From the NCBI RefSeq assembly GCF_001661915.1, contig NZ_LYWY01000032.1, positions 310,001-374,000 on the forward strand: DNA of 64,000 bases, written 5' to 3'. Within the stretch, counting starts at the first letter, position 1; the number at the start of each line of letters is the position of its first letter. The position numbers were made by a program, and so were the translations under genes. Below the pieces are notes generated by a model. It ran no database searches and was not told the origin of the DNA. It saw nothing but the letters and a program-made list of their open reading frames with translations. The DNA comes from Croceicoccus pelagius (GTDB lineage: Bacteria > Pseudomonadota > Alphaproteobacteria > Sphingomonadales > Sphingomonadaceae). Below, one piece after another: positions 8,798 through 16,376 of the stretch.

Positions 8798-9681
8798 GGC
8801 CGCGCCGGCCCAGCCCTTGGCCCCGCGATCCGCGCCAGCACCAACGCCGTCGCCATCAGCACCATGCCGACGACATCGCCTGGCGACAGTGTCTCGCCGA
8901 ATGCGATCCAGCCGGTAAACGCCGCAATCGCGGGCTGGGTCAGCAGGGCAAGGCCGATGACCAGAGGCCGGAACCAGAACAGTGCCCAGATCAGCACCCC
9001 CTGCCCGACGATCTGGCTGAGCACCGACAGCACGATCAGCGGCGTCCAGTCGGTCGGCACGATCTGCTCGCCAAGGGCATAGGCGATGGCGAACAGCACC
9101 GGCACGCCAGCCGTGACCGACACCGACAGCAAGGTCCACGACCCCACCCGCCCGCGCAAGTGGCGCAGCATCAGGATGTAGGTCGCATAAAGCATCCCGG
9201 CGAGCAGGCTGAACAAGTCCCCGATCAGGTTCTCGCGCCCGATTTCCAGCGATCCGCCCATCAGCAGGGCCGATCCGACGACGGCTGCGGCAATCGCGCC
9301 CAGTTCCGCACGGTAAGGCACGCGTCGCGCGGCGAGCAGGCTCCACACGACTAGGATGACACTGCCCGAATTGCCGAACAGCGCCGCGTTGCCCAGCCGC
9401 GTCCGTTCGATCCCGATGTGCCAGGCCGCGATGTCGAGCGCGAAGAACACGCCGGCGGCAATGACGAACCAGACGCCGGTGCGTCCGAAGCTGCCCTTCC
9501 CCCGTTCCCGCCAACCGAGCAGCAGGATGACCGGCAATGCCAGCGTCAGCCGCCAGAACCCGGCCGCGACCGGTCCCGTATCGGCCAGCCGCACCAGCAG
9601 CGGACCCATGGCGAGCGCCGCATTGCCGAGCAAAAGCAGCCCCAGCCTCCACGGGCCGGCGTGCGGGGTCTCGTCTGTCAT
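8794..9681 (-). CDS. EamA/DMT-superfamily transporter
   Basis: This is a drug/metabolite-transporter (RhaT/EamA-type) exporter of the inner membrane. The 295 residues show ten hydrophobic segments arranged as two five-helix EamA repeats, with the typical AAFWRLTLALP-like motif near residues 38-50 and the second-half motif VLSQIVGQGVLIWAL. The ATG at 9681 places the first helix about 15 residues in; an upstream in-frame extension to 9765 is proline- and lysine-rich and unlikely. Its substrate is unknown. It is the last gene of a minus-strand series that includes lipB. Confidence 0.85.
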   Translation of the reverse strand: MTDETPHAGPWRLGLLLLGNAALAMGPLLVRLADTGPVAAGFWRLTLALPVILLLGWRERGKGSFGRTGVWFVIAAGVFFALDIAAWHIGIERTRLGNAALFGNSGSVILVVWSLLAARRVPYRAELGAIAAAVVGSALLMGGSLEIGRENLIGDLFSLLAGMLYATYILMLRHLRGRVGSWTLLSVSVTAGVPVLFAIAYALGEQIVPTDWTPLIVLSVLSQIVGQGVLIWALFWFRPLVIGLALLTQPAIAAFTGWIAFGETLSPGDVVGMVLMATALVLARIAGPRAGPARP

Positions 9682-9700
9682 GTGGGCAGAACCCGTCCGA

Positions 9701-10033
9701 TTACTCGGCTGCGGGTTCGTCTCCGGCGGCTTCGGCGGGTTCTTCCGCCGCTGCGGCTTCGGCATCGTCCGCGTCCGACGCGCTGGCCGAGCCGTTATCT
9801 TCGCCGTCCTCGCCTTCGGGTTCGGCCGACTCGCCCTGGCTCTGCAACTGATCGAGCGGAATCATCTCGTCGGTGATCGAACCTTCCAGCACTTCGCCCC
9901 CCGCCTCGCGGTTGTCGCCCTCTGGCGCGGCGCTGTCCGAACCGCAGCCGGCAAGGCTGACGGCGAGGCCGATGATCAAAAGGGTGTGCAAGGGTGCAGG
10001 CTTCATGTCGGTGTTGGTCCCGTTGGTGTTCAT
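9701..10033 (-). CDS. Acidic putative lipoprotein coupled to lipB
   Basis: This encodes about 110 residues with a lipoprotein signal peptide: hydrophobic [13 protein letters not shown] ending at the lipobox LAGC, followed by GSDS. The mature part is almost entirely Ala/Glu/Asp/Ser, with no predicted fold and a low-complexity tail. The start at 10033 overlaps the lipB stop (ATGA), which favours translational coupling; the Met at 10006 would also give a complete signal peptide. I do not recognise a family. It lies 19 bases upstream of the EamA gene, so lipB, this gene and the transporter may form one transcript. Confidence 0.7.
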   Translation of the reverse strand: MNTNGTNTDMKPAPLHTLLIIGLAVSLAGCGSDSAAPEGDNREAGGEVLEGSITDEMIPLDQLQSQGESAEPEGEDGEDNGSASASDADDAEAAAAEEPAEAAGDEPAAE

Positions 10034-10713
10034 TGCGTGGGGCACGCCATTTCCAGCTTGTCGAAAAAGGCCTGCGCGTGGCGGCCAAGCGCCGCGTCCC
10101 ACTGGTCCGCGGTGACATCGCGGCCGAGGCGGGCCATGCTCGTCACGCCATATTCGCTGATCCCGCACGGCACGATGCCGCCGAAATGCGACAGGTCCGG
10201 CGAGAGGTTGACCGAAAAGCCGTGCATCGTGACCCACTTGCGCACGCGCACGCCGATCGCGCCGATCTTCGCCTCGCCCCCGTCGATGTCGCGGGTCCAG
10301 ATGCCGATGCGCCCTTCGGCGCGCCATGCCTCGACCCCGAAATCGGAGAGCGCGTCGATCACCCAGCCCTCTATCGCGTGGACATAACCGCGCACGTCGC
10401 GCGCCCGCTTGCCCAGGTTGACAAGGACATAGCCGATGCGCTGGCCCGGCCCGTGATAGGTAAACTCGCCGCCGCGCCCGGCTTCCACCACTTCGAAGCG
10501 CGGGTCGAGAAGGTCTTTCTCCTTCGCGCTGGTGCCTGCGGTGTAGACCGGCGGATGTTCGAGAAGCCAGACAAGCTCGTCCGCCTCGCCCGCATGGATC
10601 GCGGCATTGCGGTCCTGCATCGCGGCAAGCGCATCGCGATAGGGCACGAGGGTATCCTCGCGCCGCCATTCGACGCCCGCGATTTGCGGCAAGTGCGTGT
10701 GATCAACTGTCAT
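10030..10713 (-). CDS. lipB: Octanoyltransferase LipB
   Basis: This cytoplasmic enzyme transfers octanoate from acyl carrier protein to lipoyl domains, such as that of the E2 at 60.9-62.2 kb. The 227 residues include the conserved FTYHGPGQ block, [17 protein letters not shown] with the active-site lysine, and [12 protein letters not shown] with the catalytic cysteine. The ATG at 10713 begins [10 protein letters not shown]; a TTG at 10746 would extend it without conservation. It is divergent from the membrane protein at 10756 (42 bases apart) and overlaps the following lipoprotein gene by 4 bases. Confidence 0.95.
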   Translation of the reverse strand: MTVDHTHLPQIAGVEWRREDTLVPYRDALAAMQDRNAAIHAGEADELVWLLEHPPVYTAGTSAKEKDLLDPRFEVVEAGRGGEFTYHGPGQRIGYVLVNLGKRARDVRGYVHAIEGWVIDALSDFGVEAWRAEGRIGIWTRDIDGGEAKIGAIGVRVRKWVTMHGFSVNLSPDLSHFGGIVPCGISEYGVTSMARLGRDVTADQWDAALGRHAQAFFDKLEMACPTQ

Positions 10714-10755
10714 CGCCACGTTGCGTGGCGGCAAACGCCGTGCCAATCAAGGGCC

Positions 10756-11592
10756 ATGACGAAGATCCCAAGCGATGGCCCCGGTACGCCCGGCAGCGGC
10801 GCGCCGTTTCCACCCCGGTTCGATGCCTCTGCCGCGTGGAGCGCGGCGGTTAAGATGATCGGCGCCAACCGCGAAATGATGCTGGTTCTGGGCGGCCTGT
10901 TCTTCCTGATTCCGCAGATGCTGTTGGGCATGCTCTTGCCCGATGTGCCGCCGGGAATGGAGGACGAGGCCGCGACTCAGGCGGCGATGGACATTTTCGC
11001 GGTCTGGTGGCCGCTGGTGCTGGGCGTGGCGGTGATCCAGGCGGCAGGGATGCTGACGCTGATGGTGCTGCTTTGCGATTCCGGCAGGCCCGTCGTGCGC
11101 GATGCGATCCGTACCGGCATCAAGGCGCTTGGCCCCTATGTCGGCGCGACGCTGGTGCTGGTGGCTGGCATGGGCATCCTTGCCCTGCTGATCCTGCTTC
11201 CGGTCACGCTGGCCGCGGGCGAGGCAGCGGCCGCCGTCGCGATGATACCGATCCTTGCGGTGGCGCTGTGGGTCAACGTGCGCACGCTGACGCTGGCGCC
11301 GGTTGTGGCCGTCGGGCGCGAACGCAATCCGTTCGAGGCGCTGAAGAAGGCCTGGGGCCAGACGAACGGCAGCGGGCCGCGCATTCTGATGATGGTGATC
11401 CTGTTCCTTCTGGCCGCGCTCGTCATCTCGATCGTGACGACGGCAATACCGGGCACGATCCTGATCGCGACGCTGGGACAGGAAACGGGCCAGGGCATCG
11501 TCGGCGTGATCGAGGCTTTTGTCTCCACCTTCCTGATGCTGGCATGGTCGGCACTGATCGCGGCGAGTTATCGCCAGTTCGCGAAAGCGTGA
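10756..11592 (+). CDS. Polytopic membrane protein, glycerophosphodiesterase-membrane-domain-like
   Basis: This 278-residue protein has about six hydrophobic segments: roughly residues 42-60, 78-108, 128-150, 155-180, 212-240 and 250-272. It resembles the membrane-domain proteins of sphingomonads often labelled glycerophosphoryl diester phosphodiesterase membrane domain. No catalytic residues are apparent, and the function is unknown. The basic stretch GRERNPFEALKKAWG between two helices is typical of that group. The start ATG at 10756 gives a Pro/Gly-rich cytoplasmic N-terminus of about 25 residues. It is divergent from lipB and convergent with the methyltransferase downstream. Confidence 0.72.
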   Translation: MTKIPSDGPGTPGSGAPFPPRFDASAAWSAAVKMIGANREMMLVLGGLFFLIPQMLLGMLLPDVPPGMEDEAATQAAMDIFAVWWPLVLGVAVIQAAGMLTLMVLLCDSGRPVVRDAIRTGIKALGPYVGATLVLVAGMGILALLILLPVTLAAGEAAAAVAMIPILAVALWVNVRTLTLAPVVAVGRERNPFEALKKAWGQTNGSGPRILMMVILFLLAALVISIVTTAIPGTILIATLGQETGQGIVGVIEAFVSTFLMLAWSALIAASYRQFAKA

Positions 11593-11609
11593 CGCAAAGC
11601 GCCTGAAAC

Positions 11610-12296
11610 TCAGCCGACGGCTGCGACTTTCGCGGGCGCTTCTTCGGCCTGCGCGGCGGAGACGGGCTCTGCATCTTTCCAGCCCCAGAACAGGCGGCAA
11701 GGCAGCACGTTCAGCGCCTCGAACCCCGAAGAAATCCGTTTGAACCGGCGCGCCATGAAATCGCGCGCCTTGGCCGAAAACTGGTAGACGAGGAACGCCC
11801 CGCCTTCGCGCAGGATGTCGTAAGTGCCGTCGACGATCGCCGGACCCACGCCATCGGGCAGGGTCGAGAACGGCAGGCCCGAAAGCACGTAGTCCGCACC
11901 GTCATGGCCATTTTCGTGGACGATCTTTTCAACGTCGGCGGCAGAGCCGAGCACGGCAGTAAAGCGCGGATCGGCGATCGTACGCTTGAGGTAATCGATG
12001 TAGAGCGGATTGGTGTCGATGACGATCAGGGCGCCATCAGGGCGCAGCCTGTCGAGCACCGGCTGGCAGAACGTGCCCACGCCCGGTCCATACTCGACGA
12101 AAAGACGGCAGCGGTCCCAGTCTACGGGGCCGAGCATCTTTTCGATGGTAAATCGCGAGGACGGAATGATCGATCCGACCATGACCGGGTGTTCGACGAA
12201 ACCGCGAAAGAACACCCCCCAGGGACCGAGCTTTGCCGCAAGGCCGCGTTTCGCCTTCGGCGCGGCAGTGCCCTGCGCCAGATCCGTACCCGTCAT
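11610..12296 (-). CDS. Phospholipid N-methyltransferase-like SAM enzyme
   Basis: This 228-residue class I SAM-dependent methyltransferase resembles the bacterial phosphatidylethanolamine N-methyltransferase/rRNA dimethylase-like group. An N-terminal segment FFRGFVEHPVMVGSIIPSS is followed by motif I, FVEYGPGVGTF at about residues 67-77, the acidic motif II VIDTNP at about 92-97, and DYVLSGLPFSTLP, corresponding to motif IV. The last about 20 residues are Ala/Glu-rich and dispensable-looking. PmtA-type enzymes make phosphatidylcholine precursors; whether this one does is not shown. It is transcribed alone, convergent with the membrane protein to its left. Confidence 0.78.
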   Translation of the reverse strand: MTGTDLAQGTAAPKAKRGLAAKLGPWGVFFRGFVEHPVMVGSIIPSSRFTIEKMLGPVDWDRCRLFVEYGPGVGTFCQPVLDRLRPDGALIVIDTNPLYIDYLKRTIADPRFTAVLGSAADVEKIVHENGHDGADYVLSGLPFSTLPDGVGPAIVDGTYDILREGGAFLVYQFSAKARDFMARRFKRISSGFEALNVLPCRLFWGWKDAEPVSAAQAEEAPAKVAAVG

Positions 12297-12396
12297 TTAG
12301 GCTCGCAACCTCTTGATAGTCCTTCTTGGACATTGGCGTCGCAAATTGACTGCTTCATTGCAAGAGGACCAAGGGACTTGTCCGGTAAGACCCGGC

Positions 12397-12741
12397 TCAG
12401 AGGATTTCGTGGACCTTTTCCTGCGGACGGCACAACCGCGCGCCCTTGCCGGTTTCGACCAGCGGTCGTTCGATCAGGATCGGTTCGGCCGCCATCGCGG
12501 CCAGAACGGTCGCATCGTCCGCCTCGGGAAGGCCACGCTCGATCGCGTCGGTGCCGCGCGTGCGCAGGCCCTGCTGCGGCGTGATGCCCGCGTCCTTGTA
12601 AAGCTGAGCCAGCTTGTCGGCCGTGGGCGGGTTCTTGAGGTATTCGACGACCTCGACCTCGACGCCCGGGGTTTCCTCAAGGATCGCCAGCGTCTTGCGC
12701 GACGTGCCGCACTTCGGGTTGTGCCAGATGGTGGCCTTCAT
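12397..12741 (-). CDS. ArsC-family (glutaredoxin-type) reductase
   Basis: This 114-residue thioredoxin-fold protein has the arsenate reductase layout: NPKCGTSRKTL with the catalytic Cys at residue 11, LRTRGTD with the middle Arg, and IERPLV plus GARLCRPQEKV at the end, where the conserved arginines bind arsenate. These residues are all retained, so activity as an arsenate reductase is plausible. However, there is no arsR, arsB or acr3 beside it. Its ATG overlaps the stop of the 2Fe-2S molybdenum-hydroxylase small subunit by 4 bases, implying coupled translation. A YffB/Spx-like role is an alternative. Confidence 0.88.
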   Translation of the reverse strand: MKATIWHNPKCGTSRKTLAILEETPGVEVEVVEYLKNPPTADKLAQLYKDAGITPQQGLRTRGTDAIERGLPEADDATVLAAMAAEPILIERPLVETGKGARLCRPQEKVHEIL

Positions 12742-13298
12742 TCTTCGTTCTCCTCAGGGGGCAGGGGCACCGCGATAGCGGGCACGTCCTGCGCGGCCTC
12801 GGCCGGGTCCATTCCCGGTACCGGCAATGCGTCCAGCCTCTCGCGGCTGCGGATGGCACGGCCTGCGCGTTCGATCGCGCGCAGGATGCGCGGACCGGCA
12901 CCGCAGGCGCAGATGTTGGGAATGGCCCTGGCGATGTCGTCGCGCCCCGCGCGCGGGTTCTGCGCCAAGAGCGCGGCGCCTGCCATAACGAAACCGGGGG
13001 TGCAGAAACCGCACTGGATCGCGCCTTCGGCCACCATCGCCTGTTGCAGCGGGTGCGACCGGTCGCCCGACAGCGCCTCGATCGTGGTGACGTAGCGGCC
13101 TTCGACTTCGTCCAGCGTGACGAGGCACGAGCGAATCGCCTGCCCGTCGATGATGACGGTGCAGGCCCCGCAATCGCCGTTGCCGCAGCCGTACTTTGCG
13201 CCGGTCAGGTTCGCCGCATCGCGCAGCGCCCACAAAAGCGGGGTATCCCCGTCCATGAGGAAGTGCACCGGGCGATCGTTGACGGTGAGGCGGGTCAT
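12738..13298 (-). CDS. 2Fe-2S small subunit of an IorA/CoxS-type molybdenum hydroxylase
   Basis: This 186-residue protein has the two-cluster fold of isoquinoline 1-oxidoreductase alpha/aldehyde oxidoreductase small subunits. The plant-type ferredoxin Cys are C38, C43, C46 and C58, and the second cluster uses C96, C99, C130 and C132. The second motif reads NICACGAG where most relatives have NxCRCG, so an Arg is replaced by Ala. A roughly 40-residue Pro/Ala-rich tail follows the fold. No large subunit is adjacent; a matching Tat-exported large subunit lies at 45.8-48.2 kb. The gene heads a two-gene unit with the ArsC-like gene. Confidence 0.88.
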   Translation of the reverse strand: MTRLTVNDRPVHFLMDGDTPLLWALRDAANLTGAKYGCGNGDCGACTVIIDGQAIRSCLVTLDEVEGRYVTTIEALSGDRSHPLQQAMVAEGAIQCGFCTPGFVMAGAALLAQNPRAGRDDIARAIPNICACGAGPRILRAIERAGRAIRSRERLDALPVPGMDPAEAAQDVPAIAVPLPPEENEE

Positions 13299-13338
13299 CG
13301 CGCCGCCCTGTTAGCGTGTGATTGGCCGGTGCGGAAGA

Positions 13339-13947
13339 TCACACAGACAGCAATCCCCGTTGCACCAGGTCGGCCTCCAGCGCGTCGGCACCGTCGAAGT
13401 GGTGGACCTGCCAGCCCAGCTTCTTCGCGGCCTTCACGTTGGCGGGATTGTCGTCGATGAACAGCGTCGTCGCAGGCTTATTGCCGAACCGCTGCTCTGC
13501 CAGCCGGAAGATCGCTTCATCGGGCTTGGCCATCTTTTCCACGCCCGAGACCACGATGTCGCGGAAACGGTCGAACACGGGGCGGGTGGAGCAAAACTCC
13601 TCCCAGAAACCGGCGGCGAAATTGGTGATCGCAAAAAGCGGCACGCCCGCCTCGTCCAGTCGTTCGACCAGTTCGATCGAGCCGGGCACGGGGCCGGGAA
13701 TGCTTTCTTCGAACCGGGTGGCATAGGCATCGATCAGGTGGGCGTGATCGGGATAGATCAGCTTGCGCTCGGCCACCATCTCACCAAGGTCGCGGCCTGC
13801 GTCGTGTTCGAAGTGCCACTTTTCGGTCACGACATTGGTGACGAACCATTCCAGTTCGGCCTCGTCGGCGATCAGCTTGCCGAACAGGAACCGCAAGTCC
13901 CAGCGATAGAGCACGCGGCCCACGTCGAAAACGACGGTATCGATCAT
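13339..13947 (-). CDS. HAD-superfamily hydrolase (YihX-like)
   Basis: This 202-residue haloacid dehalogenase-like phosphatase has motif I VVFDVGRVLYRWD at about residues 4-16, with the second Asp of the classic DxD replaced by Gly as in YihX-type members. Motif II is TNFAAGFW, motif III is the Lys in AKPDEAIF and motif IV is FIDDNPANV. A helical cap lies between motifs I and II. The ATG at 13947 places motif I directly at the N-terminus; upstream codons to 13977 are unconserved. The likely role is sugar- or nucleotide-phosphate dephosphorylation, with substrate unknown. Confidence 0.88.
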   Translation of the reverse strand: MIDTVVFDVGRVLYRWDLRFLFGKLIADEAELEWFVTNVVTEKWHFEHDAGRDLGEMVAERKLIYPDHAHLIDAYATRFEESIPGPVPGSIELVERLDEAGVPLFAITNFAAGFWEEFCSTRPVFDRFRDIVVSGVEKMAKPDEAIFRLAEQRFGNKPATTLFIDDNPANVKAAKKLGWQVHHFDGADALEADLVQRGLLSV

Positions 13948-13982
13948 GTGCAGATTCCGATTACTTCGATCCGACAAACGCG

Positions 13983-14017
13983 AAAAGCGCCGCTCCGGCG
14001 ATCCGGGCGGCGCTTCA
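13983..14017 (-). terminator. Rho-independent terminator after rpmJ
   Basis: A perfect 9-bp outer stem, AAGCGCCGC (13985-13993) with GCGGCGCTT (14007-14015), encloses an inner CCGG/CCGG stem and a short loop. On the minus strand it ends in TTTTCG. It lies about 40 bases beyond the rpmJ stop and separates rpmJ from the HAD gene. Confidence 0.82.
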
Positions 14018-14054
14018 GCACAAGGTGATCCGCGCCGGTTCAGGCGCGAAGCGA

Positions 14055-14180
14055 TCAGCCCTGGCGCGCTTTGAAGCGGCGGTTGGTCTTGTTGATGACG
14101 TAAGTCCGGCCACGACGGCGGATCACGCGGTTGTCGCGGTGGCGGTTCTTGAGCGACTTGAGGCTGTTGCGAATTTTCAT
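14055..14180 (-). CDS. rpmJ: 50S ribosomal protein L36
   Basis: This 41-residue basic protein begins [17 protein letters not shown] and ends [10 protein letters not shown], the alphaproteobacterial form of L36, with the conserved RRRGRTYVI core. It lacks the four zinc-binding cysteines of the C+ type, as is usual in this class. The ATG at 14180 is set by the universally conserved MKIR start; an open frame continues upstream to 14237 but is not conserved. A hairpin terminator follows. It is monocistronic. Confidence 0.96.
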   Translation of the reverse strand: MKIRNSLKSLKNRHRDNRVIRRRGRTYVINKTNRRFKARQG

Positions 14181-14292
14181 CTGTCTAATCCGTCGGCTAA
14201 ATGGGTTTTCGGGCCGCGGCCGCCAGATGGGGCGCATCCCTGTAAAATCAAGGCTGGCCCGTTACGGGTAGGCACAACCTGAGTCAAGCGAT

Positions 14293-15297
14293 TCACCCTT
14301 CGGCAGCGCGAATCCCGGTCAGTTTCTTTTCCCACGCCAGCGCATGGCCGATGATCTCTGCCAGATCGGCATGTTTCGGCTGCCACGGCACCGTCGCCAT
14401 GATGCGGCTGTTGTCGGAAACCAGGCTGGGCACATCGCCCGCGCGGCGCGGCTCCATCCGGCGGGGAACGGGCTGACCGACGACGGCATCGACCGCGTCG
14501 AGCACTTCGAGGACCGAGAAACCGCGGCCATAGCCGACGTTCATCGTCAGGCTGCGGTCGGGCTGGTCGATCAGCGCCTCGAGCGCAAGGACGTGCGCTT
14601 CGGCGAGATCCGAGACGTGGATGTAGTCGCGCATGCCCGTCCCGTCAGGCGTCGGATAATCGTCGCCGAACACCGCGACCCCGTGCCGCTTACCCAGCGC
14701 GGCTTCTACCGCGACCTTGATGAGATGCGTCGCCCCTTGTGTCGACTGGCCCGACCGCGCCCGCGGATCGGCGCCTGCGACATTGAAGTAGCGCAGGACG
14801 CAGTGGTTCATCGGGTGCGCGGCGCTGACGTCGGCAAGGATGCGCTCGGTCATCAGCTTGCTCATGCCATAGGGGTTCACGGGGACGAGTGGGTCGTCCT
14901 CGGTCAGCGGCTTGCATTCCGGCTCGCCATAGACGGTCGCGGTGGAAGAGAAGATGAAGTGCTTCACCCCCGCATGCACCGCCGCTTCCATCAGCGTCCG
15001 GCTCTTGGCGGTGTTGTTCTCGTAATACTTGAGCGGGTTCTCGACCGATTCGGGGACGATGATCGACCCGGCGAAGTGAAGTATGGCCTGAATGCCGCGG
15101 TCGGCGAAGATGCGGGCCAGCAAGCCGGTATCGGCGATGTCGCCCTGGTATAGCGTCACGCCTTCGGGGATCGCCCATTCGAAGCCGGTCGAAAGGTTGT
15201 CGATGACCGAGACATCCCAGCCGCGGTCAACCAGCGCGAGCACCGCGTGGCTGCCGATATATCCTGCCCCGCCCGTAACCAGCACCGGTATCGTCAC
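14293..15297 (-). CDS. galE: UDP-glucose 4-epimerase GalE
   Basis: This extended short-chain dehydrogenase interconverts UDP-glucose and UDP-galactose, or their N-acetyl forms, for cell-surface glycans. The 334 residues show the NAD-binding GGAGYIGSH at about 9-17, the catalytic Ser in FSSTATVYG, and the YGMSK catalytic Tyr/Lys pair. The start codon is a GTG at 15297 directly preceding TIPVLVTGG, so the fold begins immediately. No other polysaccharide genes flank it here. It is divergent from the PilZ gene, and the 163-base gap between them should hold both promoters. Confidence 0.95.
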   Translation of the reverse strand: MTIPVLVTGGAGYIGSHAVLALVDRGWDVSVIDNLSTGFEWAIPEGVTLYQGDIADTGLLARIFADRGIQAILHFAGSIIVPESVENPLKYYENNTAKSRTLMEAAVHAGVKHFIFSSTATVYGEPECKPLTEDDPLVPVNPYGMSKLMTERILADVSAAHPMNHCVLRYFNVAGADPRARSGQSTQGATHLIKVAVEAALGKRHGVAVFGDDYPTPDGTGMRDYIHVSDLAEAHVLALEALIDQPDRSLTMNVGYGRGFSVLEVLDAVDAVVGQPVPRRMEPRRAGDVPSLVSDNSRIMATVPWQPKHADLAEIIGHALAWEKKLTGIRAAEG

Positions 15298-15460
15298 GCA
15301 AACACTCCAGTCGAAAGTCGATGCGCGTTCGATAGCGCCAGTCCGTCCGCCGGCAAAGGGGTAGTGCCCGACTATATCGGGTAGTCGGCATTAGGCCTGC
15401 ACGAACGGTTTATTTACCAAACAAATGTTAAGCGGCCCCGCATTACGCAGGGGTCGCACG

Positions 15461-16372
15461 ATGGAAGAACGCCGCACGGACCGGCACGACATTTCCGCGC
15501 AAGGCAAGTTCAGGGCAGGCATGGGCCTTGCCCTGTCGGTCAACGTGTCCGACCTCAACGCAAATGGCTGCAAGCTGACGGGCATCCCGCACAACATCGC
15601 GACGGGCGACAGGATTTCACTGCGCATCGGCAGCATCGGCCCGATCGAGGCGCTTGTCCGTTGGGTCGAACGTTCGCAGGCCGCAGGGCTGGAATTCGAG
15701 ACACCGCTGCACGATGCGATCCTGTCCCATGTCGTCGAACAGAACCGCCTCGCAACGCAGCGGCCGTTCAACGCGGAAATCTCGCAGTACGAATCGGATC
15801 TCTCGGCGCTGAAAAACCGGCGCGTCGCCGCGCGCGAGGATGCCGTGCCGGAGCCCGCGCCCTTCGAGGCAAGGATGGTCAGCGAACTCATGCCGCCCGA
15901 ACGGCGTCAGGACATCCGCCGCGCACATAGCGAAGACGTGATGCTGTTCGACGATACGAACCATCCCGCCAGAGGCGCGATCCTCGACAAGTCGACGACG
16001 GGCTATCGCATCCGGTTCGAAGAGGGCGGCCTCGAAGTCGGTTCGAAACTCGGCATCCTGTTCGGCGACAACCGGCTGGAAGAAGGCGAGGTCGTCTGGA
16101 ACTACGGCTCGATGTACGGCGTACGGCTCAAGGCCGATATCGACACGCTTGTCGCGGCGGAGAGCCCGGCGAGGGAAACCGCGCTGGCCCCTGCGGGCGA
16201 GGCCAGCCCGACTGTCAGCATGATCGCCAGGGACATGCCAAACCTGCCGAGCGAACAGCTCCAGAAGTTTCTCGACTTGTTCGAAGCGGCGAAGCAGAAG
16301 GACTTTTCCGTCGTCCACATCCGGATCGAGGAAGACGCGATCGAGATGGTAGTCTCCAGCCGCCGCTCCTGA
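15461..16372 (+). CDS. Protein with two PilZ-like domains
   Basis: This 303-residue cytoplasmic protein has two PilZ-type modules. The first has the cyclic-di-GMP-binding RRTDR at residues 4-8 and the NVSDLNANG motif at about 28-36. The second starts near residue 140 with ERRQDIRR and continues with DKSTTGYRI, a degenerate version of the second motif. A C-terminal region of about 60 residues, ending in DLFEAAKQKDFSVVHIRIEED, looks like an extra helical/beta element. The ATG at 15461 is favoured by a GGGG-containing upstream site; an in-frame ATG at 15425 adds 12 unconserved residues. Effector role for c-di-GMP is inferred. Confidence 0.82.
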   Translation: MEERRTDRHDISAQGKFRAGMGLALSVNVSDLNANGCKLTGIPHNIATGDRISLRIGSIGPIEALVRWVERSQAAGLEFETPLHDAILSHVVEQNRLATQRPFNAEISQYESDLSALKNRRVAAREDAVPEPAPFEARMVSELMPPERRQDIRRAHSEDVMLFDDTNHPARGAILDKSTTGYRIRFEEGGLEVGSKLGILFGDNRLEEGEVVWNYGSMYGVRLKADIDTLVAAESPARETALAPAGEASPTVSMIARDMPNLPSEQLQKFLDLFEAAKQKDFSVVHIRIEEDAIEMVVSSRRS

Positions 16373-16376
16373 TCTG

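Noticed and set aside
12397-12741. Arsenic resistance operon
   Set aside because: Only the ArsC-like gene is present; there is no arsR, arsB, acr3 or arsH nearby and it is coupled to a redox subunit instead.
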